Both the position numbers and the translations under genes were made by a program. Of a stretch of DNA of 64,000 bases, positions 1-8,462 are shown in pieces. Positions within the stretch are counted from its first letter, which is position 1. Every line of letters begins with the position of its first letter. Origin of the DNA: Scytonema sp. RU_4_4 (GTDB taxonomy: Bacteria > Cyanobacteriota > Cyanobacteriia > Cyanobacteriales > Nostocaceae). The notes under the pieces are model-generated. The model was not told the DNA's origin. It did no database searches and saw only the letters and a list, made by a program, of their open reading frames with translations. The DNA lies in contig JAAUSC010000004.1 of NCBI GenBank assembly GCA_012031965.1, positions 18,973 to 82,972 of the forward strand, given 5' to 3'.

Positions 1-181
1 TCGGCTCAAATCCAGTTGCTTCAAAGATGGCTTGGGGATCATAACCAAGTTTTTGCAGTTGAGCTATGGCAACTCCCCATTCCACCCAGGAGCCTTGCTT
101 TTGTCTGAGCTTTTGCAGCAAATCTAGCGCTATATCATTATTATTATCAGAGTTTTGAGCATTGGGTGGTAGGTCAGTCAT
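1..181 (-). CDS. raf1: RuBisCO accumulation factor 1 (Raf1), N-terminal part
   Basis: Partial gene running off the left edge; only the first 60 codons are present. Raf1 is a dimeric chaperone that helps assemble the Rubisco large subunit in the cytoplasm. The visible stretch is the N-terminal alpha-helical domain: after a short Asn-rich leader it reads LLQKLRQKQGSWVEWG, then LQKLGYDPQAIFEATGFEP, a helix-turn-helix pattern that I recognise from cyanobacterial Raf1. The ATG is at 179-181. The assignment rests on recalled family sequence, and the C-terminal dimerisation domain lies outside the window. Confidence 0.8.
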   Translation of the reverse strand, partial: MTDLPPNAQNSDNNNDIALDLLQKLRQKQGSWVEWGVAIAQLQKLGYDPQAIFEATGFEP

Positions 182-463
182 AATCCACTCACGACTTCAA
201 GGGAAAGCAGTCAATACATATCCAGCAAGTCTTATTGTATGGTCAAACGGTTAACTAATCCTTGTTTTGAAGGCGATTTACAGGTTACCAATATAAAAAT
301 CATCTAATTTTTCTTCATATTAATCACTAAGAAAGGTTTAAATAGTCAGATTTTTCAAGAAATTATCCGGATAGCTGCAGTTTCTGCCTGTACCTTGTTT
401 AAAGGCGGATTTTGTATGAAAAATAACAAAAATCAAATATAAATATTGAAAGGATGACTTTTT

Positions 464-1432
464 ATGGATAATCAAATTCCTGAACTGCATAAGATTCAGC
501 ATCCATCAATAACTATAGAAAAAGCAAAAAAGCAGAAAATTTTGGTAGTTGATGACGAGCAAGATAATCTGGATTTACTTTACCGCACTTTCCGCCGCGA
601 CTTTGATGTCCTTAAAGCAGATAGTGGTATGAACGCTCTGCAAGTGTTAGCAAGTGAAGGAGAAGTCGCCGTCATTATATCCGATCAGCGAATGCCGCAA
701 ATGAAGGGAACTGAGTTTTTGCGTAAAACAGTGCCTCAGTATCCGGATACCGTCAGAATTATTCTCACAGGTTTTAGTGATATTGAAGATTTGGTAGAAG
801 CGATTAATGGAGGACAGGTCTACAAGTATATTACCAAGCCTTGGAACCGAGAAGAATTGAAGGCAGTTGTGCAACAAGCAGCCCAAACCTACGATTTGCT
901 CAAGCAACGTACAGAAGAATTGCAACGTGCTCATGCTCAAATGTCACTGCTGAGTGTTTTGGTGCAGATCACTCAAGAATATACTGGTTTGGAGACAACT
1001 CTCAACTCCATCGCTAGGGCATTTGGTGAAAGTTTTGCAACCGATTGTTGTATATTGCAGCTAGTAGAGGGTGATACCTTAGTTGCGAATCAAGGGACTT
1101 ACAGTACGACAGGTACAGTGGAAAACTGGCTAGCTCAAAATTCACTCACAACCGAGGCGATCGCCTTTAAAAACGCTGTACTCCGGGCGATCGCCACTCG
1201 CCAAATGCAAGCCTCAGTTAATGTACCTGATCACCAAAAGTTAACTGGTGTTGCTTACAACTGCGCTCATGGAGTTCAAGCACATCTTATTATTCCGATA
1301 ACCTATCGCCAAGAAGTATTGGCGGTATTATCACTACGGTGGCAACAACCCTACACTTTACGCGAAGATGAACTAAAATTCATTCATTTATCTGCTCAAC
1401 TGATAGCGATCGCACTCCGTGCAGTCTCTTAA
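464..1432 (+). CDS. Response regulator with REC and GAF domains
   Basis: 322-residue soluble signalling protein. Residues 25-140 form a receiver domain with the acidic pair D30/D31, the phospho-acceptor D74 (IISDQRMP), T102 and K125 (ITKPW). This resembles the HupR/RpfG class of receivers. A coiled linker (about 135-155) leads to a GAF-like domain at about 160-320. There is no HTH, GGDEF, EAL or HD-GYP output, so it probably works by protein contacts or small-molecule sensing in a phosphorelay. No partner kinase is adjacent. The gene stands alone, with an AAAGGA ribosome site before ATG 464. The ligand of the GAF domain is unknown. Confidence 0.85.
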   Translation: MDNQIPELHKIQHPSITIEKAKKQKILVVDDEQDNLDLLYRTFRRDFDVLKADSGMNALQVLASEGEVAVIISDQRMPQMKGTEFLRKTVPQYPDTVRIILTGFSDIEDLVEAINGGQVYKYITKPWNREELKAVVQQAAQTYDLLKQRTEELQRAHAQMSLLSVLVQITQEYTGLETTLNSIARAFGESFATDCCILQLVEGDTLVANQGTYSTTGTVENWLAQNSLTTEAIAFKNAVLRAIATRQMQASVNVPDHQKLTGVAYNCAHGVQAHLIIPITYRQEVLAVLSLRWQQPYTLREDELKFIHLSAQLIAIALRAVS

Positions 1433-1456
1433 AGAGCAATCGCACTCACTGCTCAT

Positions 1457-1793
1457 CTAGTTTCCACGAGATAGCCGATCCAAAAAATCAATCTTCACCG
1501 CCAGATTCACCAATGTGCTGCCATCAAAACGTTTTCTCTCAGCATTATTCAATGCAACAATATAAGGTTGACCATTCATCACACCAATAATTGGTCCACC
1601 TGAAGAACCGCCTGTTGTGTCGCAGTCGTGAAATAATATATTTTGTTCATCTCCTAGAATGCTGCACTTACCTTGAAAACTTGCAGTCCAACCAGGACCA
1701 GCACTCAGGAAATCATAGCCGCGTTTTTTGGGGTTAGGAAAGTCGCCGGAATACCCAACAAAGATAAATTTTTTCTGGTTCTTGATTAAAGTA
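1457..1793 (-). pseudogene. Trypsin-like serine protease, C-terminal remnant
   Basis: The open frame here runs from 1954 to 1457 on the minus strand, but only the part from about 1793 down resembles a protein: GYSGDFP, then CDTTGGSSGGP, the active-site serine loop of trypsin-like peptidases, followed by a typical C-terminal strand pattern. The regions that should supply the catalytic His and Asp are missing. Codons upstream of 1793 come from the inverted end and interior of the adjacent decayed IS, giving an artificial hydrophobic N-terminus. I therefore read this as a protease gene cut at its 5' side by the element. I could not find the missing N-terminal half beyond the other end of the element (after 2781), so more than a simple insertion took place. 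Confidence 0.7.
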
Positions 1794-1842
1794 TTGGACT
1801 TTGGACAAAAAAGAGTATGTTCGCGAGTAATTCTCGCGAACA
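1794..1842 (+). repeat. Left terminal inverted repeat of the decayed IS
   Basis: Starts TTGGACTTTGGAC. Its inner part is a perfect 10-bp palindrome, TGTTCGCGAG-TAATT-CTCGCGAACA. It matches the right end in inverted orientation at most positions, with the differences clustered between the two blocks. Confidence 0.8.
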
Positions 1843-1939
1843 TAACACAGATATAAAAAATAGACAGAAAAATAAGGATAGCTACCAGTCCCAAAACACA
1901 TAGTAATATCAATGACAAAGCGTCTTCTGGGGAATACTG

Positions 1940-2652
1940 ATGGCTATGCCTCAATTAAATCACAATCAATTCATAACGCAATTCCAGGATTTTAGACAAA
2001 AACTTTACAAGTGTTTTGAATCATGTAGCGATGCCTGTATGGATTTGTTGGATGCGCTCGCGGGTAATACAGGAGCCAATTCAATTGCGGAGTTATCTTT
2101 AAGTCCTTTGTTTAGTAGAAGCTATAACTCTATTTATAAAGCAATCAAAGAATCATTTAAGACAACTGGTGAGGATACGAATAATAAAGTTGAAGAAGAA
2201 AAACCAAAACCAAATAACTTAATTAGGGCGCTGTCTCAATTAATTGACCAACCGCGACAACAAAATTTTTACTTATTTGCAACGGATACAACACCCCATC
2301 CGCGTCCTTACGCCAAAACTTTAGCTGAACGCGGGTATATTTATCAACCGAATACAATAAAATAGTAATGCTCGCTTACGTACAATTGTGGGCTGCAAGG
2401 GAGTTAACAATACATTTACCCAGACCGTGGGAGCGTTATTTCGAACAAAATAATGATAAAATTGTAACTCCAAGTGTAGTGCAACGCGATTTTCAAAGAA
2501 TTATTTCAGAGATTGGTACACCCACTCGTTCTCCCAAAACCCGAGGAAATTCAATTGGTCGAGTTCAAGGTCAGGCTCAAACGCTGCGAACTAAACATCC
2601 TGTTGTCAAAAAGCAGTCAAAATCAACACCTAATAAACAAAAAGCCGCGTAA
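1940..2652 (+). pseudogene. DDE transposase with central deletion
   Basis: Two consecutive open frames, 1940-2365 (141 aa) and 2368-2652 (94 aa), match the beginning and end of one cyanobacterial transposase family. The first has DACMDLLDALAGNTGA, then FATDTTPHPRPY with the presumed first catalytic Asp, and stops after GYIYQPNTIK. The second has LAYVQLWAARELT and LPRPWERYF, a typical C-terminal end, with a basic tail. The intervening part, some 200 residues in relatives I recall, which should hold the second Asp and the Glu, is absent, and the junction lies at 2363-2370. The protein would be inactive. Confidence 0.8.
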
Positions 2653-2732
2653 AGTTTCTTAGGTTTTAGACCTTAAACTCAGTTTCACTCAGTTTTAAAA
2701 ATGACTGGGTAATTTATGATGCCTTATTTTTT

Positions 2733-2781
2733 TGTTCGCGATAATTACTCGCGAACAAGCTTCTTTTTGTCCAAAGTCCAA
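2733..2781 (-). repeat. Right terminal inverted repeat of the decayed IS
   Basis: Inverted copy of the left end. The inner palindrome reads TTGTTCGCGA-TAATTAC-TCGCGAACAA, so both ends keep the TCGCGA core although the loop bases differ. Confidence 0.8.
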
Positions 2782-3079
2782 TTAATTATCTTCCAATAAA
2801 TTCTGCAAAACTTATTGTTATTTTATGGGTAATGTCACTTAAATTTATTTTGGTTTCGTTTTTTGCAACCAATGGAAAGAGTGGGGATTTTCTAACTGGA
2901 GTTTAGTGGGTCATGAACTTTCAGTTCAGCATCACGGATGAAAATCCTTATGCCTTATGCCCTCTGCCGTCAGCATAGCTGCCTTATTTTCAGAGTAGAC
3001 TAGTTAGGAGTGCGAAACTGTAGTGAGTAATGTAAGTTACTAATTATCGCGGCGCTTACCGACGTAATCACTACGAAAT

Positions 3080-3191
3080 CTAGTGGTCTGTCAACTTTGA
3101 TTTAATGGATAATACACCTTTCGAGAAACCCGGTTTCGCAGAAGTTACCGGGTTTCTGAAGTCCCTCAAAACAAAATTGACACTCTACTAG
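3080..3191. repeat. MITE-like inverted repeat element with GAAACCCGG hairpin
   Basis: Imperfect inverted ends (CTAGTGGTCTGTCAA.. and ..TTGACACTCTACTAG) enclose a perfect 11-bp stem, AGAAACCCGGT (3124-3134) with ACCGGGTTTCT (3147-3157). The same GAAACCCGG core occurs again near 41.5 kb and 63.6 kb. Confidence 0.6.
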
Positions 3192-3260
3192 CTAAGATTT
3201 ACTGCGATTATTGGGAATGTAGTCCATTAATTGAGAATAAAAAAAACAATGCGCTACCAA

Positions 3261-3299
3261 GAGGCTCTGCCTCTGCTATCTTGGTTGAGGCAGAGCCTC
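3261..3299. repeat. Palindromic dispersed repeat (GAGGCTCTGCCTC)
   Basis: Perfect 13-bp inverted repeat, GAGGCTCTGCCTC at 3261-3273 and its complement at 3287-3299. It is followed by CATTCCCAGCCTGAGGCTAG, a combination common between genes in filamentous cyanobacteria. Confidence 0.65.
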
Positions 3300-3486
3300 A
3301 AAGCCTGCATTCCCAGCCTGAGGCTAGGAACGAGTCAATGAGGGGTCAAACCCATCACGAATTGACCAACAACATCATTAAAATTAGGGGATTTGAAGCG
3401 AAGTGCCTGGCGCTAACTTTTTCTTGCGGATGTTGTCCTAATAATTCGCAGGTCACCACTCAGGACTAGAAACTCCTTGGCACTTT

Positions 3487-5403
3487 TTATAACTTCGTAC
3501 CGCACTCAGGACAGAAGTTGTTATTAGGCAAGTTTTTCGCACCGCAGTTACTACAATAAACTGGCTCTGGAGAGGCTTTCTTCGGCTGACGTGGTAAGCC
3601 AACCATCTGAGCATTGCTCTTTCCAGGAGCGACCATTGGGTAACAGTTTTCGTCTCTGGTGACGTGGGCATTGACGATAACAGGACCATTATGTGCCAGC
3701 ATTTGGGCGATCGCATCCTTCAATGCATCACGGCTTGTAATCACCATGCCCTTGATACCATACGCCTTTGCCAGCAACTCAATGTCTGGCATTCCGACTT
3801 CCATATTTGAGCATGAATAACGCTCACCGTAGAAGGCTTGTTGCCACTGGCGCACCATTCCCTGCCAGCCATTATTTATGATTACAGTCTTGACATTTAT
3901 GCCATATTGTGCAGCAGTACCCAGTTCCTGTAAATTCATTTGGAAACTAGCATCGCCGCTAATACAGATGACTTCTTCATCAGGAAACGCCACCTTAGCG
4001 CCTATTGCTGCAGGTAAACCAAAACCCATCGTTCCCAAACCACCACTAGAAATCCAACGCCGGGGACCATTCTTTAGAAATTGTGCTGCCCACATTTGAT
4101 GTTGACCCACATCTGTAGTGTAGAAGGCGTGGGGTGCTTGGCGACCAATTTCTACAATCACCTCTTGCGGTGACACACTATCAGCATGGTGTGGCACTTC
4201 CAGAGGATATTCTTCCTTCCAGCGGTTGATCAAGTTCAGCCACTCTTGTGTTTGCTTAGGTGTATCATTGATACCTGCTTGCTGATATCGACGCAATAAG
4301 TCGATTAACACTTTCCGCACATCACCAACGATGGGCACGTCTGGAACGCGGTTTTTCCCAACTTCTGCTGGGTCTATATCGATGTGAATAACTTTAGCGC
4401 GGGTGGCGAATTCATCCAACTTGCCTGTCACGCGGTCATCAAATCTTGCACCCACACAAATCAGCAAGTCACAATCTGTAACAGCAAAGTTAGCATATGC
4501 AGTGCCATGCATTCCCAACATTCCTACAGAGAGGGGATGATGTTCGTCAAAAGCACCGATACCCATCAACGTTGTGCTAACGGGAATGTCACATAACTCA
4601 GCCAATTGTTTGACTTCCTCGTGGGCACCAGAGGCGATCGCACCTCCACCAACATACAGCAATGGACGGCGACTTTCACGGATTAATTGTATAGCTGCAG
4701 TAATCTGCCGTGGATTTCCCTTCAGCGTGGGACGATACCCCGGTAACTTTACTCTTCCTGGTTCCACTGGTACATAGTCAAATTCCTCAAGCGCCACATC
4801 CTTGGGAACATCAATCAAAACTGGTCCTGGACGCCCAGTGCTGGCAATATGGAAGGCTTCGGCAACAATTCGCGCCATATCTCTGGCGTCACGCACCACA
4901 TAGGAGTGCTTGACAATTGGTAGCGTAATCCCGTAAATGTCAGTTTCCTGAAACGCATCCGTACCGATGACCGCTCGTGAGACTTGTCCCGTAACGATAA
5001 TCATCGGGATTGAGTCCATGTAGGCAGTGGCAATACCCGTGACCAAATTCGTCGCCCCAGGACCAGAAGTTCCAAAGCACACTCCTACCTTCCCCGTAGC
5101 ACGGGCGTAACCATCGGCAGCGTGTGCTGCACCTTGTTCATGTCTCACCAAGATGTGCTTAATGCCACCAGCAGCTTCTACTTTGTAGAGGTCATCATAA
5201 ATTGGTAGGATTGCACCACCAGGATAACCAAAAATATACTCAACGCCGTGTCGCTGGAGACTATCAAGCAAGGCAAAACCACCGGATGCACGTCTAGGCG
5301 TCACGACTGGCGAGAGAGAAATATTGGAGATGCTCTGATTTTCGGTTTGTGGGAGACTAATTTGAGAAGGCGATTCTCCTACGGAGACACTTCGTGGACG
5401 CAC
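3487..5403 (-). CDS. ilvB: Acetolactate synthase, large (catalytic) subunit
   Basis: Thiamine-diphosphate enzyme that joins two pyruvates to acetolactate (or pyruvate with 2-oxobutyrate), the first shared step of branched-chain amino acid synthesis. The order is the N-terminal PYR domain with [14 protein letters not shown] and the catalytic Glu in [14 protein letters not shown], a central FAD/nucleotide-type domain, and a C-terminal PP domain with the ThDP motif GDASFQMN...NNGWQGM. After the usual end comes an extra zinc ribbon (CSNCGAKN...CPECGTKL). The frame opens at a TTG (5409), but GTG 5403 has GAGG seven bases upstream and is preferred. The regulatory subunit gene ilvN is not adjacent. 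Confidence 0.93.
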   Translation of the reverse strand: MRPRSVSVGESPSQISLPQTENQSISNISLSPVVTPRRASGGFALLDSLQRHGVEYIFGYPGGAILPIYDDLYKVEAAGGIKHILVRHEQGAAHAADGYARATGKVGVCFGTSGPGATNLVTGIATAYMDSIPMIIVTGQVSRAVIGTDAFQETDIYGITLPIVKHSYVVRDARDMARIVAEAFHIASTGRPGPVLIDVPKDVALEEFDYVPVEPGRVKLPGYRPTLKGNPRQITAAIQLIRESRRPLLYVGGGAIASGAHEEVKQLAELCDIPVSTTLMGIGAFDEHHPLSVGMLGMHGTAYANFAVTDCDLLICVGARFDDRVTGKLDEFATRAKVIHIDIDPAEVGKNRVPDVPIVGDVRKVLIDLLRRYQQAGINDTPKQTQEWLNLINRWKEEYPLEVPHHADSVSPQEVIVEIGRQAPHAFYTTDVGQHQMWAAQFLKNGPRRWISSGGLGTMGFGLPAAIGAKVAFPDEEVICISGDASFQMNLQELGTAAQYGINVKTVIINNGWQGMVRQWQQAFYGERYSCSNMEVGMPDIELLAKAYGIKGMVITSRDALKDAIAQMLAHNGPVIVNAHVTRDENCYPMVAPGKSNAQMVGLPRQPKKASPEPVYCSNCGAKNLPNNNFCPECGTKL

Positions 5404-5533
5404 AGTCAAACCTCACGCAATAGCTAAGTTGATGCTAGATATTTAGTAGTTAAAATTTCATTGTAATTTAAAAGCTTAATAATTTAAAAGCTTAAATTCA
5501 TTGTGACGGTATTTTCTATAGAAAACAGAAAAC

Positions 5534-6802
5534 TTATTTTAGAAAAACATCTCGCAACACTCGTCGAGTATTTTGCCAAGTCCAAACGCCTACAGAGACC
5601 ACTATAATACTGAGCCCCACGAGCACAACTCGTAAACCTAAAGCATCAGTGACTGGACCAGTGATTGCGAGTGGTACTGAAAGAGCTATGTTAACGGCAT
5701 GATTTTGAAACCCAAATACCTTTCCATGCATTGTAAATGGTGTTTGCTGTTGAATCAGAGTTTGCATTGGTACGCCAATAAAAGCAGCGCCTATACCCAA
5801 CAATGCGCAAAGTGCAAAAGCCATTAACAAGTTGTGGGTAAAACTGAACACTCCTAAAACCAGCGCCATGATCAAAAATCCAATCAGGGGTAAGGGCTTG
5901 CGGTGAAGTTTATCACCCCAGTGACCTAAAATCGCTGCTCCCAAAACCATACCTACACCAGCTGCTGCTAAGAAAAAGCCAAATTGTTTCCCTTTTAAAC
6001 CAAACTCTTCTGCTAATCTAATCGCCAGTACTGTTAACGTTGCAAACACACAATACAAAGTCGTCAGTTGCAGCATGGCATTCAACACGAGACGGTTTTT
6101 CTTGAGATAACGCAAACCCTCTTTAAAGTCAGCCCAAGGATTGATGACCGGCTGAGTGTTGTCAAAGGATACGTTGTCTCTAAAGTTAATGGGTTGCATG
6201 ATCCCCGCAGACAACAGGTACAATCCCGCTACGACAAGCTCTTGACCATATTCTGCTCCTATTGAGTGTTTCGCCAAACTCAAGATTGGCTCCCCCACCG
6301 CAAAGCCAACAATTAAAGCTCCCATCATCGTGCTGCTAAACAGCGCATTGGCTGTCATCAAATTTTCTTTTTTGACCAACAGCGGAATCGCAGCTTGCTC
6401 AGCAGGTGCAAAAAACTGCGTCACAGTCGAGATGGTAAAAGTCAGTAGAAGCAGAATCAGAAAATCCCGTGGTAAAAGAGGAATACACAGCGTTAATAGC
6501 CCGCGCACGATATCAGAACCAACCATGATAATCTTTTTTGGGAAGCGGTCAACAAAGACACCGCCTGCGGAACCAAACAAGATCGCTGGTATTGTAAACG
6601 CCACCATTAACGTGGAGTACATGGAGTTTTGCGCTAATCCAGCAGGAACTGGGTAGTTCTCAAGCAGAGCAATGACCAAAACAAAAAAGACTTTATCTGC
6701 TAATTGGGATACCAATTGCCCAATCCACAGCAGCATGAAACCACGGTTTTTGAGAACAGCAATAAACCCTTTATTTACGGCACCAGGTTCAGTTGGAAAC
6801 AT
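5534..6802 (-). CDS. MFS transporter
   Basis: 422-residue integral membrane protein with about 12 hydrophobic segments and a central cytoplasmic loop around residue 200. The early segment reads LLWIGQLVSQLADKVFF, and the typical MFS loop motif appears as GGVFVDRFPKK between helices 2 and 3, with a second copy of the pattern (LGHWGDKLHRKP) in the C-terminal half. It resembles the MFS_3/enterobactin-exporter-like group, so efflux is more likely than uptake, but the substrate cannot be read from the sequence. It lies 125 bp downstream of the ilvB start in the same orientation. Confidence 0.85.
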   Translation of the reverse strand: MFPTEPGAVNKGFIAVLKNRGFMLLWIGQLVSQLADKVFFVLVIALLENYPVPAGLAQNSMYSTLMVAFTIPAILFGSAGGVFVDRFPKKIIMVGSDIVRGLLTLCIPLLPRDFLILLLLTFTISTVTQFFAPAEQAAIPLLVKKENLMTANALFSSTMMGALIVGFAVGEPILSLAKHSIGAEYGQELVVAGLYLLSAGIMQPINFRDNVSFDNTQPVINPWADFKEGLRYLKKNRLVLNAMLQLTTLYCVFATLTVLAIRLAEEFGLKGKQFGFFLAAAGVGMVLGAAILGHWGDKLHRKPLPLIGFLIMALVLGVFSFTHNLLMAFALCALLGIGAAFIGVPMQTLIQQQTPFTMHGKVFGFQNHAVNIALSVPLAITGPVTDALGLRVVLVGLSIIVVSVGVWTWQNTRRVLRDVFLK

Positions 6803-7240
6803 CAGAATCTTTTGGGATAGCGACTAGGGAAAGGGGAGTGGGGGACAAGGAGGACAAGGAGGAGTGAGGGACAAGGGGGACAAGGGGGATAAGGGAGACT
6901 ACCTCTGTTTGCCGCATCTCCACGCCAGTTGCTACCCTTTTCTATGGTGCTCAGCCACGCCTTACGGCTATCAAAACGCAAGAGCGGCGAACGGGAAGCC
7001 GCCCGGAGGGCGTCTACAAGTCGGGAAACCACGCACGCGGTAGAGTCGCAGCCTACGGCTCGCTCCGCTAACATGGGGGGAAACACGCGCTTGTGGGTAG
7101 CACCCTCGGAGGAAGCGCCAAGGGCGCACTAGCTCCCCAAAACCGCGCTGTCTCACCCCAGCGCTGGCTCTTCTTTCTCCTCATCTCCCTCATCCTCATC
7201 ATCCTTTACTCACTCCTGCTTGGCAAATCTGTTTTCCGGA
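6803..7240. other. Gene-free stretch with purine-rich repeats and palindromic repeats
   Basis: Positions 6823-6900 are a run of GGACAAG/GGGGGACAAG units, and 6960-7130 is packed with palindromic repeat fragments (CGGGAAGCCGCCCGGAGGGCG). The open frames across it are composed of these repeats and do not look like proteins. Confidence 0.6.
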
Positions 7241-7813
7241 CTAGTTATCTTCATAACGCCTTAAAAGCAAGTGTAAAAACTCAGCTGCGCTCAGGCGCTC
7301 TTTAGGCGGTGATTCGCCAAAACAAGAGTCCAAAGAGCAGCCTTGTACAGTTTGGGGCGATCGCCACATTTGGTGGTGGTCAACAGGTGGATCTGCATAA
7401 AAGTTATTTTCTCCACTTCCCAGTAAAGAAGAACTCCAGTGGGTGAAATAATCATGACTCATCCGATGGATAGGAAAATTTCCCCACATTGGTACTCCCC
7501 ATCCATCTATAGCAATAAAAGCTTTGACATAACCGCCAATTTGTTGCCATTTATGGGCAGCGAGTATTGACCCAACAACACCAGCACTAAAGCTAATGAA
7601 TACAACCGGCGATTCTATCCTATCCTGTAAGTGTTTATGTAAAAACTGCAATATGTGAAATGCTGATAAAGCTAAACCACTCTCACCCGGAAATATCAGC
7701 AAATCTACTTTTTTTTGATTTTTTGCTTCATTTATAACTTGCTCTATCCACCCTGATACAAAACATTGAGTTAAGGCTGACTCATGAATACCAGGGCAAA
7801 TAATTATACTCAT
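7241..7813 (-). CDS. Alpha/beta-hydrolase-like conserved protein
   Basis: 190 residues from the chosen start; not assigned to a named family. It starts MSIIICPGIHES, a short beta strand plus loop, then LLIFPGESGLALSA, and has a nucleophile-elbow-like PVVFISFSAGVVGS around residue 80 with a candidate Ser. A later DHHQMW could carry the histidine. The pattern fits a small alpha/beta hydrolase without a cap domain. The frame extends 21 codons further upstream, but that segment (rich in Lys and Cys) looks non-coding, and ATG 7813 follows an AAAAGAAAG purine run. The substrate is unknown. Confidence 0.65.
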   Translation of the reverse strand: MSIIICPGIHESALTQCFVSGWIEQVINEAKNQKKVDLLIFPGESGLALSAFHILQFLHKHLQDRIESPVVFISFSAGVVGSILAAHKWQQIGGYVKAFIAIDGWGVPMWGNFPIHRMSHDYFTHWSSSLLGSGENNFYADPPVDHHQMWRSPQTVQGCSLDSCFGESPPKERLSAAEFLHLLLRRYEDN

Positions 7814-8294
7814 CTTTCTTTTAGGTAGTAGTTTTCCCTTAAAGGGAACGCAGTGTAATTGTCGTAAATATAACATTTATTGACAACATATCTCTGGATA
7901 TATCTGGATATACAACGTTATATATAACGTTGGTTTGAGTCAAGCCGCTCTTAGGGGGAACCGCAAAGAAGATATCTTTATTCATGCATGGCGGTTCGCC
8001 CTTGGGGGTTCCCCCGAAGCAGAGCGTAGGCGTGACTCCGCTCCGTTGTAGCAACTGCTGTTCGCCGTAAGGCGTGTACTTTGCGCATACCCGTAAGGGT
8101 GAAATTTTTTCATTGGGACAGCCTTCTGATTCATCCTCATTCATATTGATAACTCAACATAGCAATTGCAGTCTATCAAGCGTGAAACAATTGGCGAAAC
8201 AAGCATATTTCATCTCTCAAAAGTTATTGTTGTGTCTATATCTTCGGTCGTCAATAAAGTGTGTCATGAGAGATACGACTTAATATATTGACTT
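7814..8294. other. Gene-free stretch with repeats
   Basis: Contains a short tandem TATCTGGATATA pattern and the palindrome TATAACGTTATATATAACGTT near 7885-7935, then palindromic dispersed-repeat fragments at 7940-8110. The minus-strand frame at 7839-8144 is repeat-derived. Confidence 0.5.
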
Positions 8295-8324
8295 TTTTAT
8301 CCTATCCCCCCGGATAGGATAAAA
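8295..8324. promoter_or_regulatory. Perfect 13-bp palindrome, candidate operator
   Basis: TTTTATCCTATCC (8295-8307), a four-base CCCC spacer, then the exact complement GGATAGGATAAAA (8312-8324). It lies about 10 bp before a small open frame and about 140 bp before the chelatase-like gene. It could bind a dimeric regulator. No known metal-regulator consensus was recognised, and a transcript hairpin is the alternative. Confidence 0.5.
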
Positions 8325-8334
8325 TTTTACGAGT

Positions 8335-8442
8335 ATGGAAAACAACAAAGCTCAAACACTGTTGAGCCATGAGTACCAAGTTCTCAGTGGAAATGATCTT
8401 GGACTCATTGCTCAAATCCAGAACTTTTGCCAGAACTTTTGA
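8335..8442 (+). CDS. Possible small protein (35 aa) upstream of chelatase-like gene
   Basis: Open frame starting MENNKAQTLLSHEYQV and ending QIQNFCQNF, 20 bp before the GTG of the next gene. It is predicted soluble and helical, with one Cys. There is no strong ribosome site (TTTTACGAGT before the ATG). Its codons resemble those of neighbouring genes and the position suggests co-transcription with the chelatase-like gene, but it may be chance. No family was recognised. Confidence 0.35.
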   Translation: MENNKAQTLLSHEYQVLSGNDLGLIAQIQNFCQNF

Positions 8443-8462
8443 AGTTGTATTGAGGAACTATT

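Larger units (their letters stand above)
1794..2781. mobile_element. Decayed IS element with inverted ends, internally deleted
   Basis: A 988-bp unit bounded by two inverted copies of a roughly 49-bp sequence (1794-1842 and 2733-2781). Both begin TTGGACTTTGGACAAAAA and carry an inner palindrome around TCGCGA. Between them lie the N- and C-terminal parts of a DDE transposase with the centre missing, so the element cannot move by itself but might be mobilised by a full-length relative. I see no clear target-site duplication in the flanks (left ..AAAGTA, right TTAATT..). The family is not named with confidence. Confidence 0.75.
2782..3486. other. Gene-free stretch with two short dispersed repeats
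   Basis: No frame here looks like a protein. The 62-codon frame at 3281-3469 is made largely of repeat sequence. It holds the two repeat elements listed separately at 3080-3191 and 3261-3299. Confidence 0.6.

Noticed and set aside
3281..3469. 62-codon plus-strand frame
   Set aside because: It lies across the GAGGCTCTGCCTC palindromic repeat and has no protein-like pattern.
6802..7305. Several overlapping frames of 60-95 codons on both strands
   Set aside because: Composed of GGACAAG-type and palindromic repeats, with Arg/Pro/Ser-rich translations typical of non-coding GC-rich repeats.
7839..8144. 101-codon minus-strand frame
   Set aside because: Crosses dispersed palindromes and overlaps the start region of the hydrolase-like gene; no recognisable motif.
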